Shown piece after piece: positions 26,289 through 35,863 of a DNA stretch of 51,361 nucleotides (position 1 is the stretch's first letter; every line of letters begins with the position of its first letter). A program made the position numbers and the translations under genes. The DNA is from Candidatus Zhuqueibacterota bacterium (GTDB lineage Bacteria; Zhuqueibacterota; Zhuqueibacteria; Thermofontimicrobiales; Sulfurfontimicrobiaceae), in the NCBI GenBank assembly GCA_016927835.1, contig JAFGMA010000187.1, forward strand, positions 1-51,361, in the 5' to 3' direction. The notes below the pieces were generated by a model. The model had not been told where the DNA came from, searched no databases, and was given only the letters and a program-made list of their open reading frames with translations.

Positions 26289-28688
26289 ATGTCTAGATTT
26301 TCATTTGACGACTTGGATTCGGTAGCAAAGAACATTGAGCTCTTCTCGGATCAATTTTCTGAGGAGCCTCTGAATGCAGGAACAACGAAACTGGTCGACG
26401 TGGCTAAGACTGTGAAGACAAATGGGAAAAACGGAAAAAAAATTCTGGAGCTGGCAAAAAAGAAAGGCGTACCCGAACAGAAGATTACAATGCCGGAATT
26501 ATCTCAAAATGCCATAACTGTGCTCGAACGGCGATATTTGAAAAAGGACCGGACAGGCAAGATTATTGAGACGCCAGATCAGATGTTTCATCGCGTTGCC
26601 CGCACGATTGCATCGGCTGAAAAGAATTATGCAAATGAGCAGAATTTCGAACAGATTGAACAAGAATTTTATTCCATAATGAGTCGGCGGGAATTTTTGC
26701 CCAATTCTCCTACCCTGATGAACGCGGGACGGGAACTGGCGCAGTTGTCCGCCTGTTTCGTTCTGCCGGTGGAAGATTCCATGGAGAGCATTTTTGAAGC
26801 AGTAAAATATACGGCACTCATACATAAAAGCGGCGGCGGGACTGGTTTTTCATTCTCGCGCATACGCCCGAAAAATGATATCGTCCAATCCACAAAAGGC
26901 GTTTCGAGCGGTCCGATCTCGTTCATGTCGGTCTTTGATGCGGCGACCGAAGCGATTAAGCAGGGTGGCACCCGGCGCGGGGCGAATATGGCGATTTTGA
27001 AAGTTGATCATCCTGATATTCTCGAATTTGTCACTGCCAAGCAGGAAAATAACAGACTCAATAATTTCAATATTTCGGTCGGTGTTACGGATAAGTTTAT
27101 GCAGGCGGTTGAAGCAAATGAAGACTACCCGCTGATTAATCCGCGCACCAACGAAGTGGCTGACCATCTCAATGCCAGGGAAGTGTTCGATAAAATGGTG
27201 ACACTGGCATGGAAAAATGGTGATCCGGGAATCATTTTTCTGGATCGTATTAATGCCGAAAATCCGACACCGCATGTTGGCGCGATTGAAAGCACCAATC
27301 CGTGCGGAGAGCAGCCGCTGTTACCGTACGAGAGTTGCAATCTGGGCTCAATCAATCTCGTAAAATTTGTAACGAACAAGCGTATCGATTATGATCGCCT
27401 GAAAGAGGTGGTGCATATTGCAGTGCGATTTTTGGATAATGTCATTGACGTGAACCAATACCCGCTGCCCCAAATCGCCGAGGTAACCCGCGCGAATCGA
27501 AAAATCGGGCTGGGCATCATGGGTTTTGCCGACATGCTTTTCCAGATGGAAATTCCTTACAATTCCGATAAAGCGGTGAAGCAAGCTGAAACCATAATGA
27601 AATTCATTAAAATCGAAGCGGATTCAGCATCGGAGGCGCTGGCAAAAGAACGCGGATGCTTTGATAATTTTGCAGGAAGTCGGTATGATCGAAAAGGAGC
27701 TGCGGCATTGCGAAATGCCACCCGTACGACAATTGCGCCAACCGGAACGATTAGCATCATCGCCGGTTGTTCATCCGGGATTGAACCGCTGTTTGCATTA
27801 TCATTCGTCCGCAATGTGATGGATGATGATAAGCTGCTGGAAGTGCATCCTTACTTTGAACGTGTAGCCAAAGAGAACGGATTTTATTCCGATGAATTGA
27901 TGCAAAAAATATCCGAGAACGGAACCCTGCATGGCTTGCTGGAGGTGCCGGAGAAGATTCAAAAAGTATTTGTCACCGCACATGATATTTCGCCTGAATG
28001 GCACATCAAAATGCAAGCAGCATTTCAAAAAAGCACCGACAACGCAGTTTCGAAAACTGTCAATTTCCCCAACTCGGCAACGGTTGATGATGTGCGGAAC
28101 GTTTACCGGATGGCATACGAAAGCGGATGCAAAGGCGTTACGATCTACCGGGATGGCAGCCGCGATGTGCAGGTGCTTACGAAAGGGAAATCGAATGACG
28201 CGGCAGCGGCAAAGTCCGAACAGCCGGAACCAAACCGACGGCAGCCAAGAAAGCGACCACAGGTGCTTTCAGGAACCAGCTTCAGCATCGAAACCGGCTG
28301 CGGAACGCTCTATGTGACGATTAATGATGATGCCAACGGCATGTTCGAACTTTTCAATACAATGGGCAAAGCCGGGGGATGCGCTGCCTCGCAAAGTGAA
28401 GCGATTGGTCGGCTGGTTTCGCTCTGCTGGCGAAGCGGAATTTCTCCGCAGGAAGTCTCGAAGCAACTGGTGGGCATAAGCTGTCACCGCCCGAAGGGAT
28501 TCGGATCAAATAAGGTGCTCTCCTGCGCAGACGCGATTGCCAAAGCCATCAATCAGCATTTGAACCAACAAAATGAAGTGCAAAAATCGCCCATCACTGC
28601 CGGCGCCTGCCCGGATTGCGGAGGACCACTGGAGCACGAAGGCGGCTGTGCAGTGTGCCATTCATGCGGATTTTCGGAATGCGGCTAA
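26289..28688 (+). CDS. nrdJ: Adenosylcobalamin-dependent ribonucleotide reductase (class II)
   Basis: Makes deoxyribonucleotides using a B12-generated radical, oxygen-independent; 799 aa. Seen: an N-terminal Lys-rich extension, [29 protein letters not shown] (N-terminal redox Cys), the [10 protein letters not shown] loop, the radical-site segment [24 protein letters not shown] with both cysteines and the Glu, and [23 protein letters not shown]-terminal NrdJ domain follows ([38 protein letters not shown]). A terminal Cys motif (CPDCGG, then [13 protein letters not shown]) serves as zinc ribbon or shuttle cysteines. No NrdAB or NrdD genes occur nearby. Monocistronic, divergent from ribD, with likely NrdR control. 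Confidence 0.96.
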   Translation: MSRFSFDDLDSVAKNIELFSDQFSEEPLNAGTTKLVDVAKTVKTNGKNGKKILELAKKKGVPEQKITMPELSQNAITVLERRYLKKDRTGKIIETPDQMFHRVARTIASAEKNYANEQNFEQIEQEFYSIMSRREFLPNSPTLMNAGRELAQLSACFVLPVEDSMESIFEAVKYTALIHKSGGGTGFSFSRIRPKNDIVQSTKGVSSGPISFMSVFDAATEAIKQGGTRRGANMAILKVDHPDILEFVTAKQENNRLNNFNISVGVTDKFMQAVEANEDYPLINPRTNEVADHLNAREVFDKMVTLAWKNGDPGIIFLDRINAENPTPHVGAIESTNPCGEQPLLPYESCNLGSINLVKFVTNKRIDYDRLKEVVHIAVRFLDNVIDVNQYPLPQIAEVTRANRKIGLGIMGFADMLFQMEIPYNSDKAVKQAETIMKFIKIEADSASEALAKERGCFDNFAGSRYDRKGAAALRNATRTTIAPTGTISIIAGCSSGIEPLFALSFVRNVMDDDKLLEVHPYFERVAKENGFYSDELMQKISENGTLHGLLEVPEKIQKVFVTAHDISPEWHIKMQAAFQKSTDNAVSKTVNFPNSATVDDVRNVYRMAYESGCKGVTIYRDGSRDVQVLTKGKSNDAAAAKSEQPEPNRRQPRKRPQVLSGTSFSIETGCGTLYVTINDDANGMFELFNTMGKAGGCAASQSEAIGRLVSLCWRSGISPQEVSKQLVGISCHRPKGFGSNKVLSCADAIAKAINQHLNQQNEVQKSPITAGACPDCGGPLEHEGGCAVCHSCGFSECG

Positions 28689-28964
28689 TACGACGTGAGT
28701 CAACAGGCAGAGCTATCAATAATTTTTCCAGAATCGCGTCCCCTTCCGAGGCAATCGGGATCAATTGCCAGCACCAGCACCCATTGCATGATGGAGTGAA
28801 TGCTGGCGTATACACCACTGCGATGACAACTGCACAAAAATTCAGTACCTGAATGAAAATAGTCAGCTAAGGCTGCCTTGTTGAAAACCGCAATTCAAGC
28901 CCGAGTGCAATTGTTACCCGGAACAACTCGGTGAATTTTATCGACACCGACGTTGGAAATCGTG

Positions 28965-29399
28965 TTACCTGCCCAGCTTTTTAAGCTTTTTCAGATAGAG
29001 TACCCCGTCGAAGGGGCGATTATATTTCATCGTGTTGAATATTTCCCCTGCAGCTACCACCGCTATTCTGTGAATCACTTCGTGCCGATCCTTGATTTGC
29101 GTCATGAGCCGGTCAAATACTTTCTTCACCCCTTTGGGCTCATTATCCCGAAGCTGATTTTCAATCACCGTATGAAATGTGATGTGAAGAAACGGATTGC
29201 TCTCGGTTTCAGGATCATAATCCTTCACGATTGAATTTGCAGCCGCGTCCCAATCCTCGGTATATTCTTCGTGTTCCAGCATTAGCTGCGCCAGCACGGC
29301 GTTCTCCCCGGTCAGCGGAACGCCGTCTTTAACGCTGCGCCAGATTGCGCCCAAAAGTTCTCGATTAGCGCCTTTAAGTGAATCATTAAAATCATTCAT
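28965..29399 (-). CDS. DUF1841-like protein
   Basis: A 144-aa soluble protein resembling the DUF1841 family: AQLMLEHEEYTEDW, NPFLHITFHTVIENQL with a His-rich helix, and DRHEVIHRIAVVAAGEIFNTMKYNRPFDGVLYLKKL. The function of the family is unknown. A TATAAT-like -10 (minus strand, 29420-29425) lies about 20 nt upstream with a poor -35. It stands alone between nrdJ and the DUF5916 gene. The 276-nt gap to nrdJ shows nothing recognisable. Confidence 0.7.
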   Translation of the reverse strand: MNDFNDSLKGANRELLGAIWRSVKDGVPLTGENAVLAQLMLEHEEYTEDWDAAANSIVKDYDPETESNPFLHITFHTVIENQLRDNEPKGVKKVFDRLMTQIKDRHEVIHRIAVVAAGEIFNTMKYNRPFDGVLYLKKLKKLGR

Positions 29400-29561
29400 A
29401 TAAATTTATAACCTTTTATATTATAATAAGTTAAAAATATGAATTAATCGATGTCATATACTCACCCCAGAGCCATTGTTTAGCTCTTTATCATGAAATA
29501 CCAGCCTCTATCCTGATGCACACTGAGCGAGTACGATCCTCTCTGCTGCGAATTGACTATT

Positions 29562-31820
29562 TCAGAGTACCCAGGCATATCCTAGTTTAATGAAGAAGGT
29601 TCGGTTGGATTGAGTCAATTCAATATCCTGATCTCCCCGATAATTATCGCTATATCCAAGGAAGAGCACAGTGCGGGGATTGATCTTGTACGAGAACAAT
29701 AGCTGGGTGAAAAAATGCTCGTTTTTCGCATCAATGGTAAACGTGTAATTCGCGGGATTGTAGCTATAATTCACGTATTGCACGATCGTTCGGAAAAATG
29801 TCCGAACGTTGAAATGATAGATTGCTGTAACCTGGCTGATGTTTGCAGTGTACAGCCGAATATCCTGAGCATGCATCCGCTCAAAATTGTGATCGAATGA
29901 GAGACGCAAATGTTTTCCGAGATTGTAGGAAAGCCATGGATTGATCCTGAACCTGTACCCCAGCCGTGTGTTGGCATAGTCAATTTGATCGCCGAAAATG
30001 GTGTATGTACTCAATTCGAGGTTGCTCGCTGGCCAAAATCCGGCTTCAATCTGGAGGTAAGTCAGGTCAAATTCATGATTATTGTAAAGTTCCCTTGATT
30101 TTCTTCCATTTGTATAAATGAAGGACTGCATGGTTCCGGTGTACGAAAACCAGAGCGATCCGCGTCTGGTCAGCAGCGTACCATCCGTTTCTTCAAAGTA
30201 ATTTAACTCACTGCCAACTCTGAATTGCGACCACCACGCGCCGGGTTTTGCAATCCAGGTGCGAAATAATCCCCCTTCAGTATTGCGATAGCCAACCATG
30301 GGATAATAACCAATATCTGCGCGGAAGTTTGAACCTGCTTCTTCATAATCCGCCCACCAGCCCCAGGTTCGGGTGTAATGATCGTATTCAAATGAAATCA
30401 GTCGGTCACCGAATGTTCCCGAAGGTTCATTAAAATCATTGGTGACTTCATCGGGATATTTTGTGCTGGAACCAAGCAACAGCAGTTGGATTTGATTCGT
30501 TGGCGTAAACCGAAAGTCGAGGTCAAATCCGACCACCCGGTTGAAATAATCAGCAGCCTCCCTGTCGGTTGCTAACAGCCCGACGTTATATCTGCTGCCG
30601 AAGTCCCGTTTGTAGCGGAATACAGAAGATGTGTTTGCCATATCCAATGAGGTTGATCCGGATCCCTGGCTGCCAGGGAAAATGAGATTTGTAATTTCAT
30701 CACGAACGATGTACGCACCGATAGTGTTGGCGCCTTCCTTGCCAGTCAGTTTAAGCCCCCATGACGGATCTCGTATGGTTCGCGTGTAGATGATGCTTTC
30801 CAGGGCGGCAAAAAAATCAGTGCCTTCGGTGAAGAAAGGTCGCCGTTCCGAATAAAAAAGCGCAAAGGGCTCGTTAATGTCGAGTTGCCGGGCATCCGCC
30901 TCAACCTGGCTGAAATCTGGATTTACCGTGAAATTGGTTGTCAGGTTGGGTGTCATTCCCCAGTGCGCGGTCAGCCCGAATTCCGCTTCCTGGCTCTGCT
31001 TCTTCATGTCGCCATTCGGAAAATCGTTACGTTCATCCGAGCGAAAGCCGATAGCGGTCGGATCGAGTTCAATATTGCGCCCCGGACTGGCGCCTTCGAA
31101 GCCTTTTATTTTGACAGCCTGACACATATAACAGTTATTGCTGCGGTTCCTGGGAAACAGACCGATGTGGTGCGGGTATTCGCGGGGATAACGGCGCACT
31201 GCATCGAAACCCCAAACTTGTGGTCCCTCTTTGCGCTGGAAACGAATTGATGAAAAAGGGATCGCAATTTCCACTGTGTAGCCCCAATCCGTAATTTTGC
31301 TGGCACAATCCCAGATCGCATCCCATCCTTCGTCCTCGCTGTTCTGAGTTTCGATTTCATCGAATTGCACACCCCCGGCGGTTACGATAAAATCAAAGCT
31401 CCGTCGCTCATCGTTGAAGGTATCGAGGATCAGCGCAATCCAGTCATCTCCGCCTAGCGTATCTCGATCTCTCAGGTGTGCCCTGATAGCTGAGGGATCA
31501 GGATCGCAGCAGCGAAAGGCAGCATAAAAAGTGTTCGCATCGTACGTGAGCAGAACCTCTGTGCTTACCGGTGGTGTCACGTTTTCGCCGGGTCGGACTT
31601 CATATTTCAATTCAAGAACAAGCGCACGTTGCCATGCTGCTTCATCCAGAATGGCGTCAACTGCAATCTCGCTGTCAGTCATGGGTACGATATACGGGTT
31701 TTCAGTTGTTCCTGATCCCTGGTTAAAGTTATTCGTTGACTGACCTGCCAGGAATACCGGAATAAATACAAAAAGCAGAACGCCTGTCAAACTGATGGGC
31801 AATACTGGAGACGGTCTCAT
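29562..31820 (-). CDS. CBM9-DUF5916 outer-membrane-type protein
   Basis: About 752 aa from the chosen start. Signal peptide (MRPSPVLPISLTGVLLFVFI, ending near LAGQS), then a CBM9-like sugar-binding beta-sandwich (IAVDAILDEAAWQRA, TFYAAFRCCDP, DDWIALILDTFNDERRS, GYTVEIAIPFSSIRF; about 60-230), then a DUF5916 region rich in amphipathic aromatic strands that reads as an outer-membrane beta-barrel and ends in a strand closing with a hydrophobic residue (FFIKLGYAWVL). Probably surface-exposed and carbohydrate-related; no enzymatic residues are claimed. The frame opens 13 codons earlier (31859), but GAAAGGA before ATG 31818-31820 and the signal peptide favour the later start. Confidence 0.85.
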   Translation of the reverse strand: MRPSPVLPISLTGVLLFVFIPVFLAGQSTNNFNQGSGTTENPYIVPMTDSEIAVDAILDEAAWQRALVLELKYEVRPGENVTPPVSTEVLLTYDANTFYAAFRCCDPDPSAIRAHLRDRDTLGGDDWIALILDTFNDERRSFDFIVTAGGVQFDEIETQNSEDEGWDAIWDCASKITDWGYTVEIAIPFSSIRFQRKEGPQVWGFDAVRRYPREYPHHIGLFPRNRSNNCYMCQAVKIKGFEGASPGRNIELDPTAIGFRSDERNDFPNGDMKKQSQEAEFGLTAHWGMTPNLTTNFTVNPDFSQVEADARQLDINEPFALFYSERRPFFTEGTDFFAALESIIYTRTIRDPSWGLKLTGKEGANTIGAYIVRDEITNLIFPGSQGSGSTSLDMANTSSVFRYKRDFGSRYNVGLLATDREAADYFNRVVGFDLDFRFTPTNQIQLLLLGSSTKYPDEVTNDFNEPSGTFGDRLISFEYDHYTRTWGWWADYEEAGSNFRADIGYYPMVGYRNTEGGLFRTWIAKPGAWWSQFRVGSELNYFEETDGTLLTRRGSLWFSYTGTMQSFIYTNGRKSRELYNNHEFDLTYLQIEAGFWPASNLELSTYTIFGDQIDYANTRLGYRFRINPWLSYNLGKHLRLSFDHNFERMHAQDIRLYTANISQVTAIYHFNVRTFFRTIVQYVNYSYNPANYTFTIDAKNEHFFTQLLFSYKINPRTVLFLGYSDNYRGDQDIELTQSNRTFFIKLGYAWVL

Positions 31821-31953
31821 GGCTTTTTTCCTTTCAAAATGATATTCTCTGCAATTCAAAAAGCAAACACTATAACCTACGAATAATGGTAGAGTCAGTT
31901 GCAGAGATGCAATTTTCAGGAGTATGAGCGTTACCCATGAGCTTCACTAGATA

Positions 31954-32158
31954 GAGTCCGTCCGAAAAGTAGTGATTTTTAAAATTCAAAACAAAATCAG
32001 AAAACGCCAATCCGATTCTGTCATGCCCGAATGCTTCCCCGATAAAACCATTTGGGGACAAGCCTGTCGGGCATCCATTTGACTATCTGAATAATGGATT
32101 CCCGTGGGCGGCACCCCGCTTAAAACGTGCGGGAATGACAAAATCCGACAAACTCTAG
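31954..32158. repeat. Dispersed ~190-bp repeat, copy B
   Basis: Same orientation as copy A at 16841-17030 and highly similar. It differs by a short insertion (GGGCGGCACCCC, about 32105-32116) inside the terminal hairpin and by a mismatch in the first hairpin (CCCGAATG against CATTTGGG), while its far end CGTGCGGGAATGACAAAATCCGA is better preserved. The rest of the 31821-32393 gap holds no gene; it has a small 8-bp hairpin at 32323-32345. Confidence 0.9.
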
Positions 32159-32393
32159 ATAAGATAAGCAACCGCCACGTGAGGCAAATATAGCTAACAC
32201 ACCGGATATTTTCTCGAGCTGATGCTGCGTAGGGTGAAAGTTATTGCGAATCCTCAATCCCCCGGGCAGATCAGCGTACTTTGCAGTGATGGTTTCTATG
32301 CAACGACAAATGTAATTTTCGAAGATCATTTAATTCGAATGATCTATCGGACACCTGAAACCAGAATTTAACACTGTGCGTCCTAAATGCAAA

Positions 32394-34055
32394 TCAATCC
32401 TTCAAATCCAGCACCGGCAGCGTAACATGCGACGGATATTTCCTGCCGACATAGATGACTTGATTGGCAAGCCGCGGCGTTTTGGCGCTGGCAATGGGTT
32501 CCCCTGAATTCAAATTGCGATTGAATCGCGGGAACCAGCTCGAGCAGATTGACACGCGGAGCTTGTGTCCCGGATTGAGTTGGTAGCCGGTTGCCCATAC
32601 CGAGATATCGACTTTCTGGATACGCGGCGCGCTGGTGGCATCGCTGTAAATCGTCGTGCCGCCCTCCTGAATGTGCAATACCTGGCTATCCGGATACACA
32701 TCCTGCAAGCAAACGATGAAATCGGTTGAGGGGGCATCGGTGCTCGCATAGAGCGTGGCGCTCAGCGGACCCAATAAAACCAGGGGTGAATCGAGAGGCT
32801 CTGTTTCGAAGATGACCTGGTCGCGACGGCTGCAATTTTTATTCTGCCATGCCGGACCAACGCCGACGCCGAGAAATGTCCCGCCCTTATTGGGAAACGG
32901 ATTCAGCGGATCATAGGTGAACTTGAATTGCTCTTCAACGGCAGACTGCTTTCTGGAAACGGTATTTGCTGAGGTGAGATAATATTGAAGCAAGGCGGTT
33001 TCTTTGGGCGGGTATTGATCGCAGCCAAAATATTCATTGCGCTGCATGATGAAAAGCGAATACCTGGTCGGCTTGAAGGCTTCATCTTCCAGCTTCAACG
33101 CCGAATCTTTTAGCATCTTCGCCAGGAATTGGCGCTGAAATGCTTTGACGTGCCCGGTCTTTTGGCTTCCGCCAAAATCCAAGTCGACGCCCGGTTTGCC
33201 ATGCGCCCAGGGTCCGATGATCAACCGGCTGCCAGGATGCGCGCCCGGACCAAGTGCCTGAAAGTCTTCAATTTGTGCCTTCAGAAAAATATCGTACCAG
33301 CCGCCGATTGAAAGCACGGCGCAATTGAGGGGTCCGCGATGGTTTTGCGCGCCCCAATATGCATCCCGATACTGATGCGTCAGCCAGTCATCCAAAAATT
33401 GATTCGGCTTGAACGTCGAATCATCGGCGACCGTCAGCGGCAGAATGAAATAACTTGCCAATATTTTCTGCGGCGGGATCGGATTCCCTTTTTTGGCATC
33501 AACCACCAGTCCCCAGTTGAAGCAGGTTGCCAGCGAGAACAAGCCGCCTGGATAAATCAACCCGTACATGTCAGCGCCGGTCATGTGGGGTGTGATCGCA
33601 TCGAGGTGATCGGCAATCGCCAGTTGGGTATAGCCGACGTAGCTGCCTCCGAAACCGCCGATTTTACCATTGTACCAGGATTGCTGATTGATCCAGGCGA
33701 TTGTCGCCAGCCCGTCCTTGCGCTCATGAATGAACGGATAAAATACACCTTCCGACGCAAACTTTCCACGCGTATCTTGCGATACGACCGCGAATCCGTT
33801 TTCAGCAAACCAGGTGGCATCTTTTTGGGAATTTTTCTTGTCATACGGGGAACGAATTAAAATGCAGGGGAATTTTCCTTTTTCCGACGGCAGGTAAATA
33901 TCGGTTGCCAGCGTAACGCTATCATCCATCATGATTTGAACTTCGTTGATGCTGATTTTGGCTGGACTTTCCTGGCTTAACGCTGCGGGAGTGATTGGAT
34001 AAGCCGAATACAAGACAGACAGCGATATTGCCAACAAGCAACGTGACAGTCTCAT
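32394..34055 (-). CDS. Exported CocE/NonD-family alpha/beta hydrolase
   Basis: A 553-aa hydrolase of the X-Pro dipeptidyl-peptidase S15/CocE/glutaryl-7-ACA acylase group. A signal peptide at about 1-27 (ends AALSQ) suggests export. The alpha/beta domain has IRSPYDKKN, QDTRGKFASEG (oxyanion region), the nucleophile elbow GGFGGSYVGYTQ, and LIIGPWAHGKPG carrying the catalytic His. A C-terminal jelly-roll follows (LLGPLSATLYASTDAPSTDFIVCLQDVYPDS, GHKLRVSICSSWFPRFNRN). The substrate may be a peptide or an ester/amide; not decidable here. GGAGGG precedes the ATG. A good promoter lies at 34096-34124. Confidence 0.9.
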   Translation of the reverse strand: MRLSRCLLAISLSVLYSAYPITPAALSQESPAKISINEVQIMMDDSVTLATDIYLPSEKGKFPCILIRSPYDKKNSQKDATWFAENGFAVVSQDTRGKFASEGVFYPFIHERKDGLATIAWINQQSWYNGKIGGFGGSYVGYTQLAIADHLDAITPHMTGADMYGLIYPGGLFSLATCFNWGLVVDAKKGNPIPPQKILASYFILPLTVADDSTFKPNQFLDDWLTHQYRDAYWGAQNHRGPLNCAVLSIGGWYDIFLKAQIEDFQALGPGAHPGSRLIIGPWAHGKPGVDLDFGGSQKTGHVKAFQRQFLAKMLKDSALKLEDEAFKPTRYSLFIMQRNEYFGCDQYPPKETALLQYYLTSANTVSRKQSAVEEQFKFTYDPLNPFPNKGGTFLGVGVGPAWQNKNCSRRDQVIFETEPLDSPLVLLGPLSATLYASTDAPSTDFIVCLQDVYPDSQVLHIQEGGTTIYSDATSAPRIQKVDISVWATGYQLNPGHKLRVSICSSWFPRFNRNLNSGEPIASAKTPRLANQVIYVGRKYPSHVTLPVLDLKD

Positions 34056-34095
34056 CGTTTTTCCCTCCGATACAGGTTAATATGTGCTTAAGTTG

Positions 34096-34124
34096 AATGT
34101 AAGATAATAAACCTCAAATGTCAA
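34096..34124 (-). promoter_or_regulatory. Promoter for the CocE-type hydrolase gene
   Basis: On the minus strand a perfect TTGACA (34119-34124), a 17-bp spacer and TACATT (34096-34101). The leader is about 35 nt. Confidence 0.6.
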
Positions 34125-34272
34125 TAAAAAATATTTGTAACAATCCGGGCTGAAAGGCTTATCGTTCCGGATTCCGGCTTCGACATGCCTCGCGAATTTT
34201 TTTCATTCGAGGAGTGCGCCATCCAGCCTCTGGTAAATGAATAAGCCGGATTATTTTCCCAGAACTGCCTCC

Positions 34273-34315
34273 TTCAAATTGATGATCAATTTGAATAAGT
34301 GTAGAATATTCTACA
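34273..34315. promoter_or_regulatory. Two adjacent perfect dyads (putative operators)
   Basis: Dyad 1 (34273-34295) has 11-bp arms TTCAAATTGAT/ATCAATTTGAA around a central G. Dyad 2 (34300-34315) is the perfect 16-mer TGTAGAATATTCTACA. They are 4 bp apart and lie between the divergent CocE gene and the metal-efflux genes, on top of a promoter-like sequence. This arrangement suggests repressor binding. The dyads do not match the CsoR, CueR/MerR or CopY patterns I know. The rest of 34056-34553 holds an AATCCGG/CCGGATT hairpin (34142-34173) and a short ATTGAATTCAAT palindrome (34464-34475), but no gene. Confidence 0.6.
34279..34307 (+). promoter_or_regulatory. Candidate promoter of the efflux operon
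   Basis: TTGATG (34279-34284), 17 bp, TAGAAT (34302-34307). The -35 falls inside dyad 1 and the -10 inside dyad 2. It would leave a leader of about 240 nt before the first efflux gene, so a second promoter nearer the gene is possible. Confidence 0.45.
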
Positions 34316-34553
34316 ATCAACCAATCAAAATCCTACATTAAATTACATCCCGCTAATGAAACCGAATGGTTTGCTTATTATGATATTCGTGTATCTTATT
34401 AATTAAATATAAGTTATTAGACAGCATCATTCCGGCGGCATGCAATTCGTGATTGGTATCATTATTGAATTCAATTCACAGGGGATAAAACGCAAAAGCT
34501 GATAATTCTGACTATTTTTAAACACAAATATCGGATAAAAAAGGCAGTTCGAA

Positions 34554-35843
34554 ATGAGTAATAATTTATTTTTCAAGATTTACAGCGCCCTGGCTCTGCT
34601 CATGATCTCCCCGTTCAGCGCTTCGCCGGATTCAACGCAGGCGCTACAGTACCTGCTGCAGGAAGCATTGCAAAATAATACTGCGCTTCGGGCATACCAT
34701 TACGCATGGAAATCGGCGGAAGCTAATATTTCGCCTGAAAGTACATTGCCGGATCCTGTGTTGGGATTCAACCTGATGAACCTTCCCACGAATACGTACG
34801 ATTTTGATCAGGAACCGATGACCGGCAAACAGCTCACCGTGATGCAAAAAGTGCCCTTCCCCGGCAAACTGGGATTGAAACATGAGATTGCCCGGGAAGC
34901 AGCTTTGGTGAAACGCTATGAATACCTGGAATTCAGGATTCAACTGCTCAAGCAAGTTAAATTGATTTATTATGAGCTGCTATATTTGAATAAGGCGATA
35001 GCGACCGTTGAGAAGAATGAAATCGTAATCCGGCAATTGATTGAGATTGCGGGGACGCGCTATCGCACGGGCAAAGGCTTGCAACAGGATGTGCTGCGGG
35101 CGCAAATCGAACTTGCAGGAATCAAGGAAAAACTGATAACCTTCAAACAACAGAAGCTTGCATTGACGGTGCAGTTCAACACGCTTCTAAATCGATCGCC
35201 CGACCAGCGCCCGGACATCACCGGCAGCTTTGATGAGCCTGCCGTTGAATTTGACAGTCTTGGATTGCTCTCACAAGCAGAAAAACAGCGCCCGCTTTTG
35301 CAATCATCTCAGGCGGCAATGAACCAGAGCGCACATAAAGCAAAACTCGCCCGAAAAGCGATTCTACCGGATTTCACCCTGGGCATCGCCTATACGCAAC
35401 GCGACGTTCTGCGGAATGGAGCCGGCGGAGTGGATTACCTTTCCGGTTTTATCAGTGTGAATGTACCGTTATTTTTCTGGCGCAAGCAAAATAGCGAATT
35501 CCAGCAAAGCCAGTTGGATCAAGCTGCAATAAAACAACGTACAGAATCGATTCGGCAGGAACTCCGGGCGGATCTGACTCTGGCAATTTCTGAATTACAA
35601 AAAAATCATGATTTACTCGGTTTGTATAAAACAGGCATTATCAACCTGGCATCTCAGGCATTTCAATCGGCGCTGGCGGCTTATGAGGTTGATAAAACCG
35701 ACTTTTTAACCGTTGTCAATAACCAATTGAATTTAATTAATTATGAACTGAAATACCAGCGCATACTTTGTGATTACCATAAAACGATGGCTGAATTGGA
35801 AGCTATTATTGGCATCGAATTGAACCAGAGTAATCGTGAATAA
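34554..35843 (+). CDS. Outer-membrane factor, TolC/CusC-like
   Basis: Outer-membrane channel of a tripartite exporter, 429 aa. Signal peptide (about 1-24), then two similar OEP halves of long coiled helices with short beta-strand segments: LQEALQNNTALRAYHYAW and LPDPVLGFNLMNLP early, FNTLLNRSP and LPDFTLGIAYTQRDV in the second half, and GFISVNVPLFFWRKQ as a barrel strand. No lipobox is seen, unlike E. coli CusC. It is followed 20 nt later by the adaptor gene, and the two are clearly one operon with the pump. Confidence 0.92.
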   Translation: MSNNLFFKIYSALALLMISPFSASPDSTQALQYLLQEALQNNTALRAYHYAWKSAEANISPESTLPDPVLGFNLMNLPTNTYDFDQEPMTGKQLTVMQKVPFPGKLGLKHEIAREAALVKRYEYLEFRIQLLKQVKLIYYELLYLNKAIATVEKNEIVIRQLIEIAGTRYRTGKGLQQDVLRAQIELAGIKEKLITFKQQKLALTVQFNTLLNRSPDQRPDITGSFDEPAVEFDSLGLLSQAEKQRPLLQSSQAAMNQSAHKAKLARKAILPDFTLGIAYTQRDVLRNGAGGVDYLSGFISVNVPLFFWRKQNSEFQQSQLDQAAIKQRTESIRQELRADLTLAISELQKNHDLLGLYKTGIINLASQAFQSALAAYEVDKTDFLTVVNNQLNLINYELKYQRILCDYHKTMAELEAIIGIELNQSNRE

Positions 35844-35863
35844 CACAGGCGGAGTCATTTAAA

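Noticed and set aside
28689..28964. Possible small gene after nrdJ
   Set aside because: The open frames are extensions of antisense or shifted frames from nrdJ, with no RBS or recognisable motif.
32323..32345. Perfect 8-bp hairpin AGATCATT/AATGATCT
   Set aside because: Short and A/T-rich with no T-tract; expected by chance in an intergenic stretch of this size.
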